A stretch of 64,000 bases of DNA. Origin: an uncultured Cohaesibacter sp. GTDB lineage: Bacteria; Pseudomonadota; Alphaproteobacteria; Rhizobiales; Cohaesibacteraceae. The stretch covers positions 1,900,775-1,964,774 of the forward strand of contig NZ_OY781091.1 of NCBI RefSeq assembly GCF_963676275.1. The letters run 5' to 3'. Numbering within the stretch: position 1 is the first letter of the stretch; every line of letters starts with the position of its first letter. The position numbers and the translations under genes were made by a program. A model generated the notes under the pieces. That model was not told the DNA's origin. It did no database searches and worked only from the letters and a program-made list of their open reading frames with translations. Positions 17,975-27,152 of this stretch are shown in pieces.

Positions 17975-19618
17975 ATGATAGAGAAAAAAATCGACAAGGA
18001 CTGGTGGCGTGGTGGCGTAATCTACCAGATCTATCCCCGGTCTTATCAGGACACAAATGGCGATGGCGTGGGTGATCTCAACGGGATCACCAGCCGCTTG
18101 CCCTATATCGCTTCCCTCGGTGTGGACGCGATCTGGATTTCTCCATTCTTTACTTCGCCCATGCTGGATTTCGGCTACGACGTCTCCGATTATTGCGATG
18201 TCGACCCCATGTTCGGCACATTGGCTGATTTTGACAAGCTGATTTCCGTCGCCCATGAGTTGGGGCTGAAGGTGATGATCGACCTTGTTCTCTCGCACAC
18301 CTCGGATCAGCATCCATGGTTTGCAGAAAGCCGTAAAGATCATACCAATCCCAAGTCTGACTGGTATGTCTGGGCCGATGCCAAACCGGATGGCACACCG
18401 CCCAACAACTGGCTTTCGATCTTTGGCGGCTCCTCATGGCAGTGGGATAGCCGGCGCAGACAATATTATCTGCACAACTTCCTCAAGACCCAGCCTGACC
18501 TCAATTTCCACAATCGGGATGTTCAGGACGCTCTGCTGGATGTGACCCGCTTCTGGCTCGATCGCGGCGTTGACGGTTTCCGTCTGGATACCATCAATTT
18601 CTATTTCCATAGCCAGAGCCTCAAGGACAATCCGGCGCTGCCGCCCGAAGAGCAGAAATACAATACGGCACCGAGCGTCAATCCCTACAGCTATCAGTCT
18701 CATCTCTATGACAAGAGCCAACCGGAAAATCTGGCCTTCCTGAAGCGCTTCCGGGCGTTGCTGGATGAATATCCCGCAGCCGCTGCCGTTGGTGAGGTGG
18801 GCGACGAGGAAAAAGGCCTCAAGATCCTTGCCGACTATACCTCCGGCGGGGACAAGATGCATATGTGTTATGCCTTCGATTTTCTCGGACCAAACGCGCC
18901 GACGCCTCAAAATGTCTTCAAGGCCTTCTCCGATCTGCAAAGCGAAGCTCCGGATGCATGGGCCTGCTGGGCCTTTTCAAACCATGATGTGGTTCGGTAT
19001 GCCAGCCGCTGGCCGGTCAAGCCTGCTCTTCAGGATAGCGCCAACCGTCAGCATGCCGCTCTTCTCCTTTCCATGCGAGGCTCTGCCTGCCTCTATCAGG
19101 GCGAAGAGCTAGGATTGCAGGAGGCCGACGTTCCTTACGAGGATTTGCAGGATCCTTATGGCAAGGAATTCTGGCCTGATTTCAAGGGCCGCGATGGCTG
19201 CCGCACACCGATGGTCTGGCAAGCCGGAGCCGTCAATGCCGGCTTCTCCTCAGGCAAGCCATGGCTACCGATCCCGTCCGATCATGCAGCGACCACTGTC
19301 GATGTCGAAGAGCAGAATAATGCTTCCCTGCTCAATCACTATCGCGACATGCTGGCATTCAGAAAGATGCATCCAGCCCTTTCAAAGGGAGCGATCGACT
19401 TTGTTACCAGGGAAGAAGAGGGCGATGTTCTGGTCTTCATTCGCGAGAGCGATGGTGACCGCATTCTCTGCATCTTCAATCTTTGTGACCAGGAACGCAC
19501 CGTGCCATTCAGCTATGAGAATGTCGAGCAGCTTGAACTGGCTGCATTTGACAGCGTCTTGAAGGACGGAGAGCTGCATTTGCCCCCATATGGTGCATAT
19601 TTCGGGGCGATGAAGTGA
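17975..19618 (+). CDS. aglA: GH13 alpha-glucosidase AglA
   Basis: A 547-residue glycoside hydrolase family 13 enzyme hydrolysing imported alpha-glucosides in the cytoplasm. The triad is visible: nucleophile Asp205 in GFRLDTINFY, acid/base Glu274 in AVGEVGDEE, and transition-state Asp338 in FSNHDVVRY. The N-terminal WWRGGVIYQIYPRSYQDTNG is typical of oligo-1,6-glucosidase/alpha-glucosidase subfamilies. No signal peptide, normal length. It sits between aglG and aglK as in other rhizobial agl operons, 52 bases before aglK. Sucrose, maltose, isomaltose and trehalulose-type substrates are all plausible. Confidence 0.94.
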   Translation: MIEKKIDKDWWRGGVIYQIYPRSYQDTNGDGVGDLNGITSRLPYIASLGVDAIWISPFFTSPMLDFGYDVSDYCDVDPMFGTLADFDKLISVAHELGLKVMIDLVLSHTSDQHPWFAESRKDHTNPKSDWYVWADAKPDGTPPNNWLSIFGGSSWQWDSRRRQYYLHNFLKTQPDLNFHNRDVQDALLDVTRFWLDRGVDGFRLDTINFYFHSQSLKDNPALPPEEQKYNTAPSVNPYSYQSHLYDKSQPENLAFLKRFRALLDEYPAAAAVGEVGDEEKGLKILADYTSGGDKMHMCYAFDFLGPNAPTPQNVFKAFSDLQSEAPDAWACWAFSNHDVVRYASRWPVKPALQDSANRQHAALLLSMRGSACLYQGEELGLQEADVPYEDLQDPYGKEFWPDFKGRDGCRTPMVWQAGAVNAGFSSGKPWLPIPSDHAATTVDVEEQNNASLLNHYRDMLAFRKMHPALSKGAIDFVTREEEGDVLVFIRESDGDRILCIFNLCDQERTVPFSYENVEQLELAAFDSVLKDGELHLPPYGAYFGAMK

Positions 19619-19670
19619 TGATTACAAGTTTGAGTGAAAGAACAAGTAACATATTTCTCGGGAGGACAGG

Positions 19671-20783
19671 ATGGCAAGCCTGAAGCTCACCAATATTGAA
19701 AAGGCCTATGGCGCTACCAAGGTTCTCAAGAATATCAATCTTGAAATCGAGCAGGGCGAATTCATCGTTTTCGTTGGCCCCTCTGGATGCGGCAAATCAA
19801 CCCTTCTGCGCATGATTGCCGGACTGGAAGACATTTCCGGCGGCGATTTGCAGATTGATGGCCAGCGCATGAATGAAGTGCCGCCATCCAAGCGCGGCAT
19901 CGCAATGGTTTTCCAGACCTATGCCCTTTATCCGCATATGTCGGTTTACGACAATATGGCCTTCGGCATGAAAATCGCCAAGGCTTCCAAGGCGGAGATC
20001 CATGAGCGCGTTTCCAAGGCTGCTGAAATCCTGCAACTGACGCCCTATCTGGAGCGCTTGCCAAAGGCGCTCTCGGGTGGCCAGCGCCAGCGCGTTGCCA
20101 TCGGTCGCGCCATCGTGCGCAATCCCAAGGTCTTCCTGTTCGATGAACCGCTGTCGAACCTTGATGCCGCCCTGCGCGTGGCAACCCGCATCGAGATTGC
20201 CCAGCTCAATGAAAGCATGCCGGACACGACGATGATCTATGTGACCCACGATCAGGTCGAGGCCATGACATTGGCAGACCGGATTGTCGTGCTTTCAACA
20301 AAGGGCATCATCGAGCAGTGCGGGGCTCCCATGGAGCTCTACGAAGATCCCAAGAATGTTTTCGTAGCCCGCTTCATCGGCTCGCCTGCCATGAATGTTT
20401 ACGAATGCAAGGTCATGGAAACGGGTGATGCGACCCGTGTAGCCTTCGAAGAGGGTGGGCATAGCTTCACGGTCAATGTGGCGTCTACCGCCGAGCATCT
20501 CGGCAAGACCGCCAAATTTGGCGTGCGGCCAGAAGATCTGCGTTTGTGTGAGGAAGGGGAAGAGCCGCTCTATAATTGCGAAGTACGCATCGTTGAGAAG
20601 CTCGGCGAAGTTACCCTGCTTTATCTTGAGCCACCACATCAGGGCGAGGAACCCCTGATCGCCAAGATTCCCGGCACCCATGATTTCGTCCGTGGTGAGA
20701 AAGTCACCCTGACCGCAGATGACGACAAGCGCCATCTCTTCAATGAGGAAGACATCTCCTATCGCTGGATTGGCAAGGAATAA
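19671..20783 (+). CDS. aglK: Alpha-glucoside ABC transporter ATPase AglK
   Basis: A 370-residue ATPase of the MalK/UgpC group. Walker A is GPSGCGKST (36-44), the signature LSGGQRQRVAIGRA, Walker B VFLFDEPLSNLDA, and the H-loop VTHDQVEAMTLADR. The C-terminal third is the regulatory TOBE/OB region (FGVRPEDLRL). GGGAGG lies just before the ATG. Last gene of the operon, closed by a strong terminator. MalK-type ATPases may serve more than one importer, but the linkage makes AglEFG the main partner. Confidence 0.95.
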   Translation: MASLKLTNIEKAYGATKVLKNINLEIEQGEFIVFVGPSGCGKSTLLRMIAGLEDISGGDLQIDGQRMNEVPPSKRGIAMVFQTYALYPHMSVYDNMAFGMKIAKASKAEIHERVSKAAEILQLTPYLERLPKALSGGQRQRVAIGRAIVRNPKVFLFDEPLSNLDAALRVATRIEIAQLNESMPDTTMIYVTHDQVEAMTLADRIVVLSTKGIIEQCGAPMELYEDPKNVFVARFIGSPAMNVYECKVMETGDATRVAFEEGGHSFTVNVASTAEHLGKTAKFGVRPEDLRLCEEGEEPLYNCEVRIVEKLGEVTLLYLEPPHQGEEPLIAKIPGTHDFVRGEKVTLTADDDKRHLFNEEDISYRWIGKE

Positions 20784-20808
20784 CACCTTCCAGACTGGCA
20801 GCTCGGAA

Positions 20809-20842
20809 GGCCTGAATGCCCCTCGCATTCGGGCCTTTTTTG
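20809..20842 (+). terminator. Rho-independent terminator of the agl operon
   Basis: GGCCTGAATGC pairs with GCATTCGGGCC (11 bp, one G-U) around a 5-nt loop, followed by a T run, 25 bases after aglK. Confidence 0.9.
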
Positions 20843-20881
20843 TTTTTGCTTTTCAGACGTGAAACCGGGTCTGCGCGCATG

Positions 20882-20908
20882 AAAAAGGCCAGCGAATTTT
20901 GCTGGCCT
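20882..20908 (-). terminator. Rho-independent terminator of the aminotransferase gene
   Basis: Read on the minus strand, AGGCCAGC pairs with GCTGGCCT around a 7-nt loop and is followed by TTTTT. It lies 34 bases beyond the aminotransferase stop, back to back with the agl terminator. Confidence 0.88.
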
Positions 20909-20941
20909 CATTGTCTCGCGTTGAGCAAAGCCGGTAAGGGC

Positions 20942-22270
20942 CTAGTCGATCTCGGCGATAACCTCGGCAACCACGCTGAAGAGCTGATCGATATGGCTTT
21001 TCTCGATGCATAATGGTGGCGAAAGCGCGATGATATCTCCGGTCACGCGGATCATTGCGCCTTTCTCCCAGGCCTTGATCATGGCCTGCATGCCTCTGGC
21101 CCCCGGTGCGCCTTCGCGCGGTGCCAGCTCGATGCCTGCGACAAGGCCAAGATTGCGCAAATCGATGACATTGCGTCCGCCCTTGAGGCTGTGCACGGCG
21201 TCTTCCCAATAGGATGAGAGCGCAGCCGCATTCTCGAACAGGCCATCCTGCGCATAGGTGTCCAGCGTGGCAAGGCCCGCAGCGGCAGCCATCGGGTGGC
21301 CGGAATAGGTATAGCCGTGGAACAGCTCGATGGCAGCGTCGGCATGATCCATCGCGGACTGATAGATCGCATTGGAAACGATCACGGCACCGGCCGGAAT
21401 GACCGCATTGGTCAACCCCTTGGCGGTGGTGATGATATCCGGTGTGACGCCGAAATATTCCGACGCACTGGCCTTGCCCAGACGGCCATAGCCGGTGATA
21501 ACTTCGTCAAAGATCAGCAGGATGCCATATTGCGTGCAGATCTCGCGCAGGCGCTGCAGATAGCCCTTGGGAGGCATCAGGACGCCGGTAGAGCCAGCCA
21601 TCGGCTCCACGATGACCGCCGCAATGGTGGAAGGATCATGCAGCGCGATGATGTCTAGCAGCGCGTTGGCCTTCTCCAGACCGCCATGCTCCGGGCAGCC
21701 GCGCGAATAGGCATTCTTTGAAAGATCGTGGGTGTGGGGCAGGTGGTCAACGCCGGTCAGCAGGGAGCCGAAATGCATCCGGTTTTTGGAAATGCCACCA
21801 ACCGAAATGCCGCCAAAGCCCGTGCCGTGATAGCCGCGTTCGCGACCGATGAGGCGTGTCCGGGCGGCATCCCCGCGCGCGCGATGATAATGCAGCGCGA
21901 TCTTCAGGGCCGTATCGACAGATTCCGAGCCGGAGTTGGTGAAGAAGACATGATCCATCCCCTCGGGGAAAAGTTCCGCTACGCGTGAGGCAAATTCGAA
22001 GGCCTTGGGGTGGCCGAACTGGAAGTTCGGCGCATAGTCCATTTCCGCGACCTGCTTCTGAACAGCTTCGACGATCCGCGGCACATTATGGCCCGCATTG
22101 ACGCACCAAAGACCGGCTGTCCCATCGAGAATATCGCGCCCATCCGCGCTCTTGTAGAACATGCCGTCCGCAGAGACCACCATGCGCGGATCTTCCTTGA
22201 AGCCGCGATTATGGGTGAAGGGCATCCAGAAACTGGATAAGTCATTTGGCATTTTGCTTTGGGAGTTCAT
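20942..22270 (-). CDS. Class III PLP aminotransferase (omega-amino acid:pyruvate type)
   Basis: A 442-residue fold-type I aminotransferase related to beta-alanine:pyruvate and other omega-amino-acid transaminases. SFWMPFTHNRGFK and DGTAGLWCVNAGH are typical of that group. The cofactor-binding FTNSGSESVDTALK, the YHG segment, the Asp of IFDEVITGYGRLG and the Schiff-base Lys of TTAKGLTNAVIPAG are all present. AGAGG lies before the ATG. It is divergent from an XRE-cupin regulator, a frequent partner of polyamine, taurine or beta-alanine catabolic genes, which probably controls it. The exact amino donor cannot be read from sequence. Confidence 0.9.
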   Translation of the reverse strand: MNSQSKMPNDLSSFWMPFTHNRGFKEDPRMVVSADGMFYKSADGRDILDGTAGLWCVNAGHNVPRIVEAVQKQVAEMDYAPNFQFGHPKAFEFASRVAELFPEGMDHVFFTNSGSESVDTALKIALHYHRARGDAARTRLIGRERGYHGTGFGGISVGGISKNRMHFGSLLTGVDHLPHTHDLSKNAYSRGCPEHGGLEKANALLDIIALHDPSTIAAVIVEPMAGSTGVLMPPKGYLQRLREICTQYGILLIFDEVITGYGRLGKASASEYFGVTPDIITTAKGLTNAVIPAGAVIVSNAIYQSAMDHADAAIELFHGYTYSGHPMAAAAGLATLDTYAQDGLFENAAALSSYWEDAVHSLKGGRNVIDLRNLGLVAGIELAPREGAPGARGMQAMIKAWEKGAMIRVTGDIIALSPPLCIEKSHIDQLFSVVAEVIAEID

Positions 22271-22447
22271 GAGGACCTCTTTGGGGAAAGTGATTATATT
22301 TATCGGGCAAGTTTGCTGCGCCAGTGAAAATTGAACAAGTCTTTATTTTGCTCGCCATAACCTATTGAAAATACGTAGATCGATAGTAAAGTGTTTGGAA
22401 TATTGAACGGCTGAACAGCCGCGCTTTGAAGCTGGAGAGGAAAGAGC

Positions 22448-23056
22448 ATGGTGATGTCCAACAATCCTCATTCCGATTTGCCCAAAATCGGAGGGAATGA
22501 CGCGGAAATCGGAGCCGATATCGGCGAACGTCTGCGTCAGGTGCGTCTGGCCTATGGTCTGTCGCAGCGTGCTCTGGCCAAGAAGACCGGCGTGGCAAAT
22601 GCCACCATTTCGCAGATCGAGAGCGGTCAGTCCAATCCCTCCGTTGGCGCCCTGAAAAGGATCCTTGATGGCCTTGATATGGACCTTGCCCGTTTCTTCT
22701 CCTTCGAGCTGTCTCAGGAAGAGCGCTATTTCTACAAGGCCAGCGACCTCAAGGAGATCGGACGAGGCAAATTGTCCTTCCGGTTGGTCGGGGCAGACAG
22801 GCCGGAAAAGAGCATTCAGATGCTGCACGAAACCCTCATGCCCGGCGCAGATACAGGTCGCGTGGCCCTTAGCCACAAGGGGGAGGAATGCGGGATCGTT
22901 ATTTCCGGCAGTCTGGAGGTCACCATCGGGGAAGAGCGTCAGATCTTGCGTCCGGGCGACGCATGGTATTTTGAAAGCGCTCTGCCGCACAGATTCCGCA
23001 ATACCGGAGCCGAGGCCTGCATCTGCATCAGTGCCTGCTCGCCGCCTACCTTCTAG
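22448..23056 (+). CDS. XRE-family regulator with C-terminal cupin sensor
   Basis: A 202-residue regulator. The helix-turn-helix is at about residues 27-82 (IGERLRQVRLAYGLSQRALAKKTGVANATISQIESG) and a cupin_2 small-molecule domain lies at about 120-200 (GEECGIVISGSLEVTIGEERQILRPGDAWYFESALPHRFRNTG). This PuuR-like layout is used by regulators of polyamine and amino-acid degradation. It is divergent from the class III aminotransferase with 177 bases between them, so that gene is the likely target. ATGs at 22448 and 22454 are both possible after GAGGAAAG. Confidence 0.9.
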   Translation: MVMSNNPHSDLPKIGGNDAEIGADIGERLRQVRLAYGLSQRALAKKTGVANATISQIESGQSNPSVGALKRILDGLDMDLARFFSFELSQEERYFYKASDLKEIGRGKLSFRLVGADRPEKSIQMLHETLMPGADTGRVALSHKGEECGIVISGSLEVTIGEERQILRPGDAWYFESALPHRFRNTGAEACICISACSPPTF

Positions 23057-23176
23057 TGTCTGGCAAGAGGGAGATCGGCTCGCATGGCGAAGGTTGATGC
23101 GCCAATCTGAAAAGGGCTGATTTGCTCAAGGCTGAGAGGCGACCAGAGGCAGGTCGAGAGCCTTTCAGACAGTCAT

Positions 23177-23205
23177 GGGAAGGGCATAGAATGCCATTCC
23201 CTTTC
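23177..23205 (+). terminator. Probable terminator between the XRE-cupin and BASS genes
   Basis: GGGAAGGGCAT pairs with ATGCCATTCCC (one mismatch) around a 3-nt loop, followed by a pyrimidine tail. The convergent position makes a shared terminator plausible, but the T run is weak. Confidence 0.5.
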
Positions 23206-23280
23206 TCTGATTTCATCATCGGCTGATGCGATGGCCGGGATTTGTTGTCCGGGGCTACGCCCCAGACCAATTGCCCGAAC

Positions 23281-24171
23281 TTATTGATTGTCGTGCGCTT
23301 CGCTCTTGGCTTCGGAGAGCTTGTTACCCGCCGCAATCAGGATCAGAACCGACACATTCATGACCAGCGCATAGATAGAAGATGGCACCATGAAACGGCC
23401 TTCACCCATGAATTGCGAAATGACCAGCGCCAGCGCCACATTCTGCAATCCGCACTCAATGGCAATCGTCAGTGCCTGCTGGGCATTGAGGCCAAACATA
23501 CGGCTAAAGAGCAACGCCGAGCCGATGGCGGCGAGGTTAAGCAGAACGACAGCCGGGCCAACCGTGCTCCAGTGCGACATGATGCTGTTCCACTCGCTGT
23601 AGAAGGAATTCACAACGATCGCGGCAAAAATGGCGGAGGCGATGAATTTTGCCGGCTTTTCAATGCGCATCGCGAAGCGGGGCAGGAAGCGGCAGATCAG
23701 CATGCCGATGGCAAGCGGCAGTGCCGAGATCGCCAGAACCTTCATGGCGGTTTCACCAAATGGCAGAGCATAAAGCTCGCTGCTGCTTGGCCCCTCAAGG
23801 CCGGATCCGCTGAAAATGACAAAGGCGATGGAAAGCACCGTCGGGATGGTGATGAAGGCAACCAGATTGGTGACAATGGTCAGCGAGATCGACAGCGCCG
23901 TCTTGCCGCGCGCCAGAACCGTGAGCAGGTTGGAAGAAATCCCGCCCGGAGCAGAGGCCAGAATGATAAGGCCGATGGCATAAACCGTATCAAGGCGGGT
24001 AATCAGTGCAACGCACAGGGCGATCAACGGCAGGAAGACCAACTGGGCCAGCAGACCGGCCCCAACAGCATTCCATTGCTTCGGCAGAGCCTTGAAATCA
24101 GAAAGACGAACGGAAAGGCCGACTGTCATCATGATGAGAGCCAGACCAATAGGGATAAGGGGTGTATTCAC
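23281..24171 (-). CDS. Bile acid:sodium symporter (BASS) family transporter
   Basis: A 296-residue integral membrane protein with about nine to ten hydrophobic segments. The family hallmarks are LASAPGGISSNLLTVLARG near residues 70-90 and the later IECGLQNVALALVI, which form the sodium/substrate region. BASS proteins import organic anions (bile acids, pantoate, pyruvate, sulfonates) with sodium. No catabolic neighbour points to a substrate, though a sodium-coupled carrier suits a marine organism. Transcribed alone; the 284-base spacer to the PCuAC gene contains both promoters. Confidence 0.88.
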   Translation of the reverse strand: MNTPLIPIGLALIMMTVGLSVRLSDFKALPKQWNAVGAGLLAQLVFLPLIALCVALITRLDTVYAIGLIILASAPGGISSNLLTVLARGKTALSISLTIVTNLVAFITIPTVLSIAFVIFSGSGLEGPSSSELYALPFGETAMKVLAISALPLAIGMLICRFLPRFAMRIEKPAKFIASAIFAAIVVNSFYSEWNSIMSHWSTVGPAVVLLNLAAIGSALLFSRMFGLNAQQALTIAIECGLQNVALALVISQFMGEGRFMVPSSIYALVMNVSVLILIAAGNKLSEAKSEAHDNQ

Positions 24172-24455
24172 AGATGGACCTTTTCATTATTTCGGCCAAT
24201 GAGGAAAAGTCGACTAGGAGCAGCATCTGGCGCTATTGGCGAAAGATCGTCCCTTCTGGTTTGCATTTTTCGACTTTGGAAATAATCATAATGACCTAAG
24301 TTGTCTCACTTAGATTGATAGTTTAATGAACAAGGCAGCAATAATAAAGTAGGTGAGAGTGGCTAATTTCGCGATTTCGCGGTAGCTCAGGGCTCTCGTG
24401 AGTGCATTTTATGAAAACACAAGCCAAATTAGGACTTTAGTGGGGAGGGGATATC

Positions 24456-24914
24456 ATGAAGAAAATTCTTGCAGGGGTGATTTTTCTGGGCATGTCGTTG
24501 GTGGCCGCTCAGGCTGAAGAATGGAAAGTGGGATCCATCACCATATCGGCTCCTTTTGCCAGAGCTTCGGCGGGCATGGCCAATGCCGGTGGTGGCTTCA
24601 TGCAGATCAGCAATGAAGGCGAGGCAGACCGGTTGATCGCGGCAAGCGCTGATGTCGGCCATATGACCGAATTGCATACCCACATCAAGGAAGGTGATGT
24701 CATGCGCATGCGGGCTGTCGAAGCCATCGATGTGCCTGCCAATGGCGAAGTGGCGCTTAAACCGGGAAGCTTTCATGTGATGTTCATGAAGCTGAAGGCA
24801 CCGCTCAAGGAAGGGGAGAGCTTTCCGCTCGAACTGACATTCGAGCATGCCGGCAAAGTGACGATTGAGATGCCTGTCGCCGGTGTCGGAGCGATGAACG
24901 CCCCCAAAATGTAG
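24456..24914 (+). CDS. Periplasmic PCuAC-type copper chaperone
   Basis: A 152-residue exported protein with signal peptide MKKILAGVIFLGMSLVAAQA. The DUF461/PCuAC copper site is visible as spaced Met and His residues: GHMTELHTHIKEGDVMRMR followed about twenty residues on by GSFHVMFM. PCuAC proteins deliver Cu(I) to the CuA or CuB centre of cytochrome oxidases, usually alongside Sco/SenC, which is not nearby. Start ATG 24456 with GGGGAGGGG upstream. Monocistronic. Confidence 0.9.
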   Translation: MKKILAGVIFLGMSLVAAQAEEWKVGSITISAPFARASAGMANAGGGFMQISNEGEADRLIAASADVGHMTELHTHIKEGDVMRMRAVEAIDVPANGEVALKPGSFHVMFMKLKAPLKEGESFPLELTFEHAGKVTIEMPVAGVGAMNAPKM

Positions 24915-24931
24915 TCTTGGGAAACCAAAAT

Positions 24932-24960
24932 GCTGCGCCGGATCAAAGGTCCGGTGCAGC
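24932..24960. terminator. Hairpin between the convergent PCuAC and UbiA-family genes
   Basis: GCTGCGCCGGA pairs with TCCGGTGCAGC (11 bp, one G-U) around a 7-nt loop. It lies between convergent genes and could end both transcripts, though neither side has a good T run. Confidence 0.6.
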
Positions 24961-25024
24961 GCCGAGCGCAAGATCGGACGGAACCGGATCCAGCTTCCGC
25001 AGGGGCCCGCCATGGGCCATGTCT

Positions 25025-25951
25025 TCAGCTCAGCAGCATGATGATCACGAAGGCGACCAGCCATTGCAGCTGAAACACCGAGGTTCCCAGCAGACAGCGA
25101 TTTTGCAGTGTGGCGGTGTCTGCCAGAAAGAAACGTCTGATCGGCAAAGCCAACGCAAAGACCATCACGATGGCGGTAACGATGAGGCTGGCCATGCTGA
25201 GTGTACCGGGATGCAGAAGACTGTTCACATGCACCAGCCCGACGCAGGAAAACAGCATCAAAATGGCATAGAGGCGCTTGGCGGCCTTGGGGCCGATCTG
25301 GATTACCAGCGTGCGGCGTCCACCCTTTTCATCGCCCACCCGATCCCGGTAATTATTGACCACCAGAACCGCAGCGGCGGGCAATCCGATATAGAAGCCA
25401 GCCCAGAAGCTCACCTCCGACCATGTGCCGGTCAGCAGATAGGCGCTGCCCATGACGGCCATGATACCGAAGAAGATGATGACGAAGACTTCGCCATAGG
25501 GAGAACCCGATATCGGGTAGGGGCCGGAAGAATAGCCAAAGGCGCAGATAATGCCCACAATGCCGATGAGCAGAATGGGCCAGCCGCCAACATAGACGAG
25601 ATACAGCCCGCAGAGCGCGGCCAGCAGCAGGAAAAGAAACGCCGCAAGGCGCACGTGCCAAGCCTTGAGCAGGCCAAGGCTGGTAGCCCTTGGCGGCCCC
25701 AGCCGCTCGGAGGCCTGATCGAGACCGGATGAGGCGTCGGCGGCATCATTCCACAGATTGGTTGCAATCTGGATGCTCACGGACGAGAGAATGATAATGG
25801 GAAAGACGAGCCAGTCGGCACTGAAATCCATTCCAAATACAATGAGACCGGCGAGCAGGACTGGACTGAGAGAAAGCAGAAGCGTCTTGGGACGCATCGC
25901 GGTCAACCAAATGGAAGACCGACTGGCCTTCTTGCCAAATTGCCCGGCCAT
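25025..25951 (-). CDS. menA: UbiA-superfamily prenyltransferase, MenA-like
   Basis: A 308-residue membrane prenyltransferase with about eight to nine helices. The first Asp-rich motif is NLWNDAADASSGLD and the second NNYRDRVGDEKGGRRTL. Both match 1,4-dihydroxy-2-naphthoate polyprenyltransferase (MenA), which makes demethylmenaquinone, better than UbiA. WLTAMRPKTL at the N-terminus is also MenA-like. The ATG at 25951 has GGAG about ten bases upstream; an in-frame TTG at 25972 is unlikely. No other men genes adjoin. Most alphaproteobacteria use ubiquinone only, so a MenA here is notable; an alternative aromatic prenylation role is possible. Confidence 0.8.
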   Translation of the reverse strand: MAGQFGKKASRSSIWLTAMRPKTLLLSLSPVLLAGLIVFGMDFSADWLVFPIIILSSVSIQIATNLWNDAADASSGLDQASERLGPPRATSLGLLKAWHVRLAAFLFLLLAALCGLYLVYVGGWPILLIGIVGIICAFGYSSGPYPISGSPYGEVFVIIFFGIMAVMGSAYLLTGTWSEVSFWAGFYIGLPAAAVLVVNNYRDRVGDEKGGRRTLVIQIGPKAAKRLYAILMLFSCVGLVHVNSLLHPGTLSMASLIVTAIVMVFALALPIRRFFLADTATLQNRCLLGTSVFQLQWLVAFVIIMLLS

Positions 25952-26240
25952 ATTCAAATCTGCTCCAGCCAAAAGGGACCTCTCTGCGGCTCGTCTGCGG
26001 GGGCTTCAGGTTCTGCCGATGCGGCTTGCCGACCGAGCGAACCAAAAGCTATCCAGATGCGTTGCTACACTACTTTTGGTCTAAATAAAATTCCATAATG
26101 AAAAAACACCTATGGATTTGGTTGCTTTGGCCGAAATAGTGAATAAAGGACATCAATTCGGCAACCAGAGCAGGTGGTGCAGCAAGAATACATGCTCACC
26201 GCCTGGTACGGTGGCTAGGGCAGCCGCAAATGAGCCGGAA

Positions 26241-26864
26241 CTAATCGAGATAGACGACCGACTTCTTTTCAAGGCTCATGTCGGACCTGATGGACTGAAT
26301 GGCTTCGATCAGAAGCTGATCGTCGATCTGGTCGATCACATGGTAAAGCGCTTCGTCACTCATGCCAGAGAGGATCTCTTGCAAAAGAGAGACAAATGTC
26401 TCTTCCGAGCATTTGTCGCGCAACTCGATAGCGTGAAAGCGGATGAAAACCAGACCATTGAGATCTTCGAGCAATTGCGCCCGACCATCGCGGCTATTTG
26501 CCCGGCCTTCCAGAAGATAGCGGACCGTGGTGCAGTCCTTTTCATCATAACCATTGGCGGCCAAGATCTTGCAAAGCTTGTCAGCGCTATGCCTGCGTTG
26601 GTTATCTGCGAGCAAAATAGGATCTTGCTGGGCTGCCGGATCCTCTTCTCTTTCTACAAATAACCAGCTTTCAAGCTGCTGACCACGGGCTGCAATCTTG
26701 ACGAGATCATCGGCCATGGGGGCAAAATCCTGACAGGCAAGGCTCATGCGGAAGCCTCTGAGCAGGTCTGCTGGCACCGCCGCAGTGCCTTGCGGTGCGA
26801 TCATCCGGGGATCCTGCGCATTCAACTGGTCAATGATTTCCAGAATTTCGTCGAGCGTGGCCAT
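26241..26864 (-). CDS. Hypothetical protein (unrecognised, 207 residues)
   Basis: A 207-residue soluble, acidic, largely helical protein with no signal peptide, membrane segment or motif I recognise. It begins MATLDEILEIIDQLNAQDP and ends SLEKKSVVYLD. It is Leu/Asp/Gln rich and contains a patch (NGYDEKDCTTVRYLLEGRANSRDG) suggesting helical repeats. Codon use resembles its neighbours and opposite-frame alternatives are less gene-like, so I judge it real. It stands alone between menA and the histidine kinase, with a 269-base spacer downstream toward menA that shows no gene. Confidence 0.6.
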   Translation of the reverse strand: MATLDEILEIIDQLNAQDPRMIAPQGTAAVPADLLRGFRMSLACQDFAPMADDLVKIAARGQQLESWLFVEREEDPAAQQDPILLADNQRRHSADKLCKILAANGYDEKDCTTVRYLLEGRANSRDGRAQLLEDLNGLVFIRFHAIELRDKCSEETFVSLLQEILSGMSDEALYHVIDQIDDQLLIEAIQSIRSDMSLEKKSVVYLD

Positions 26865-27057
26865 GGTTGCTTCCGTTGATTGGAATGGAAAGAGGCGGAT
26901 TGTGGATTGCTTGATTCTGTTCGAATTGAGAAAAACTATAAAGAAAAGCTGTTCGATATGGCATTTTCAAACCGGAGATAAAGTCGTTTATAAGCAAATT
27001 TCTTGCAAAATACGAAATTTTACTTAGCAGTTTTACTGTATAATTCATTGAAATATT

Positions 27058-27080
27058 TGCATATTTCGTGCGAATATGCA
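27058..27080. promoter_or_regulatory. Inverted repeat upstream of the hybrid kinase gene
   Basis: TGCATATT and AATATGCA form perfect 8-bp arms around a 7-base centre, 73 bases before the kinase start. The shape fits a dimeric regulator site; the binding protein is unknown. Its presence supports starting the kinase at 27153 rather than at 27003, where the frame opens. Confidence 0.5.
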
Positions 27081-27152
27081 GATCTCTGTATATTGCAAGA
27101 CCATCAATCCGGGGTTGGCGACACAGACCCTTGGCATGAATATGTGAGTATT

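Noticed and set aside
20882-20908. Repetitive element between the agl operon and the aminotransferase gene
   Set aside because: The inverted sequence is simply the minus-strand terminator back to back with the agl terminator.
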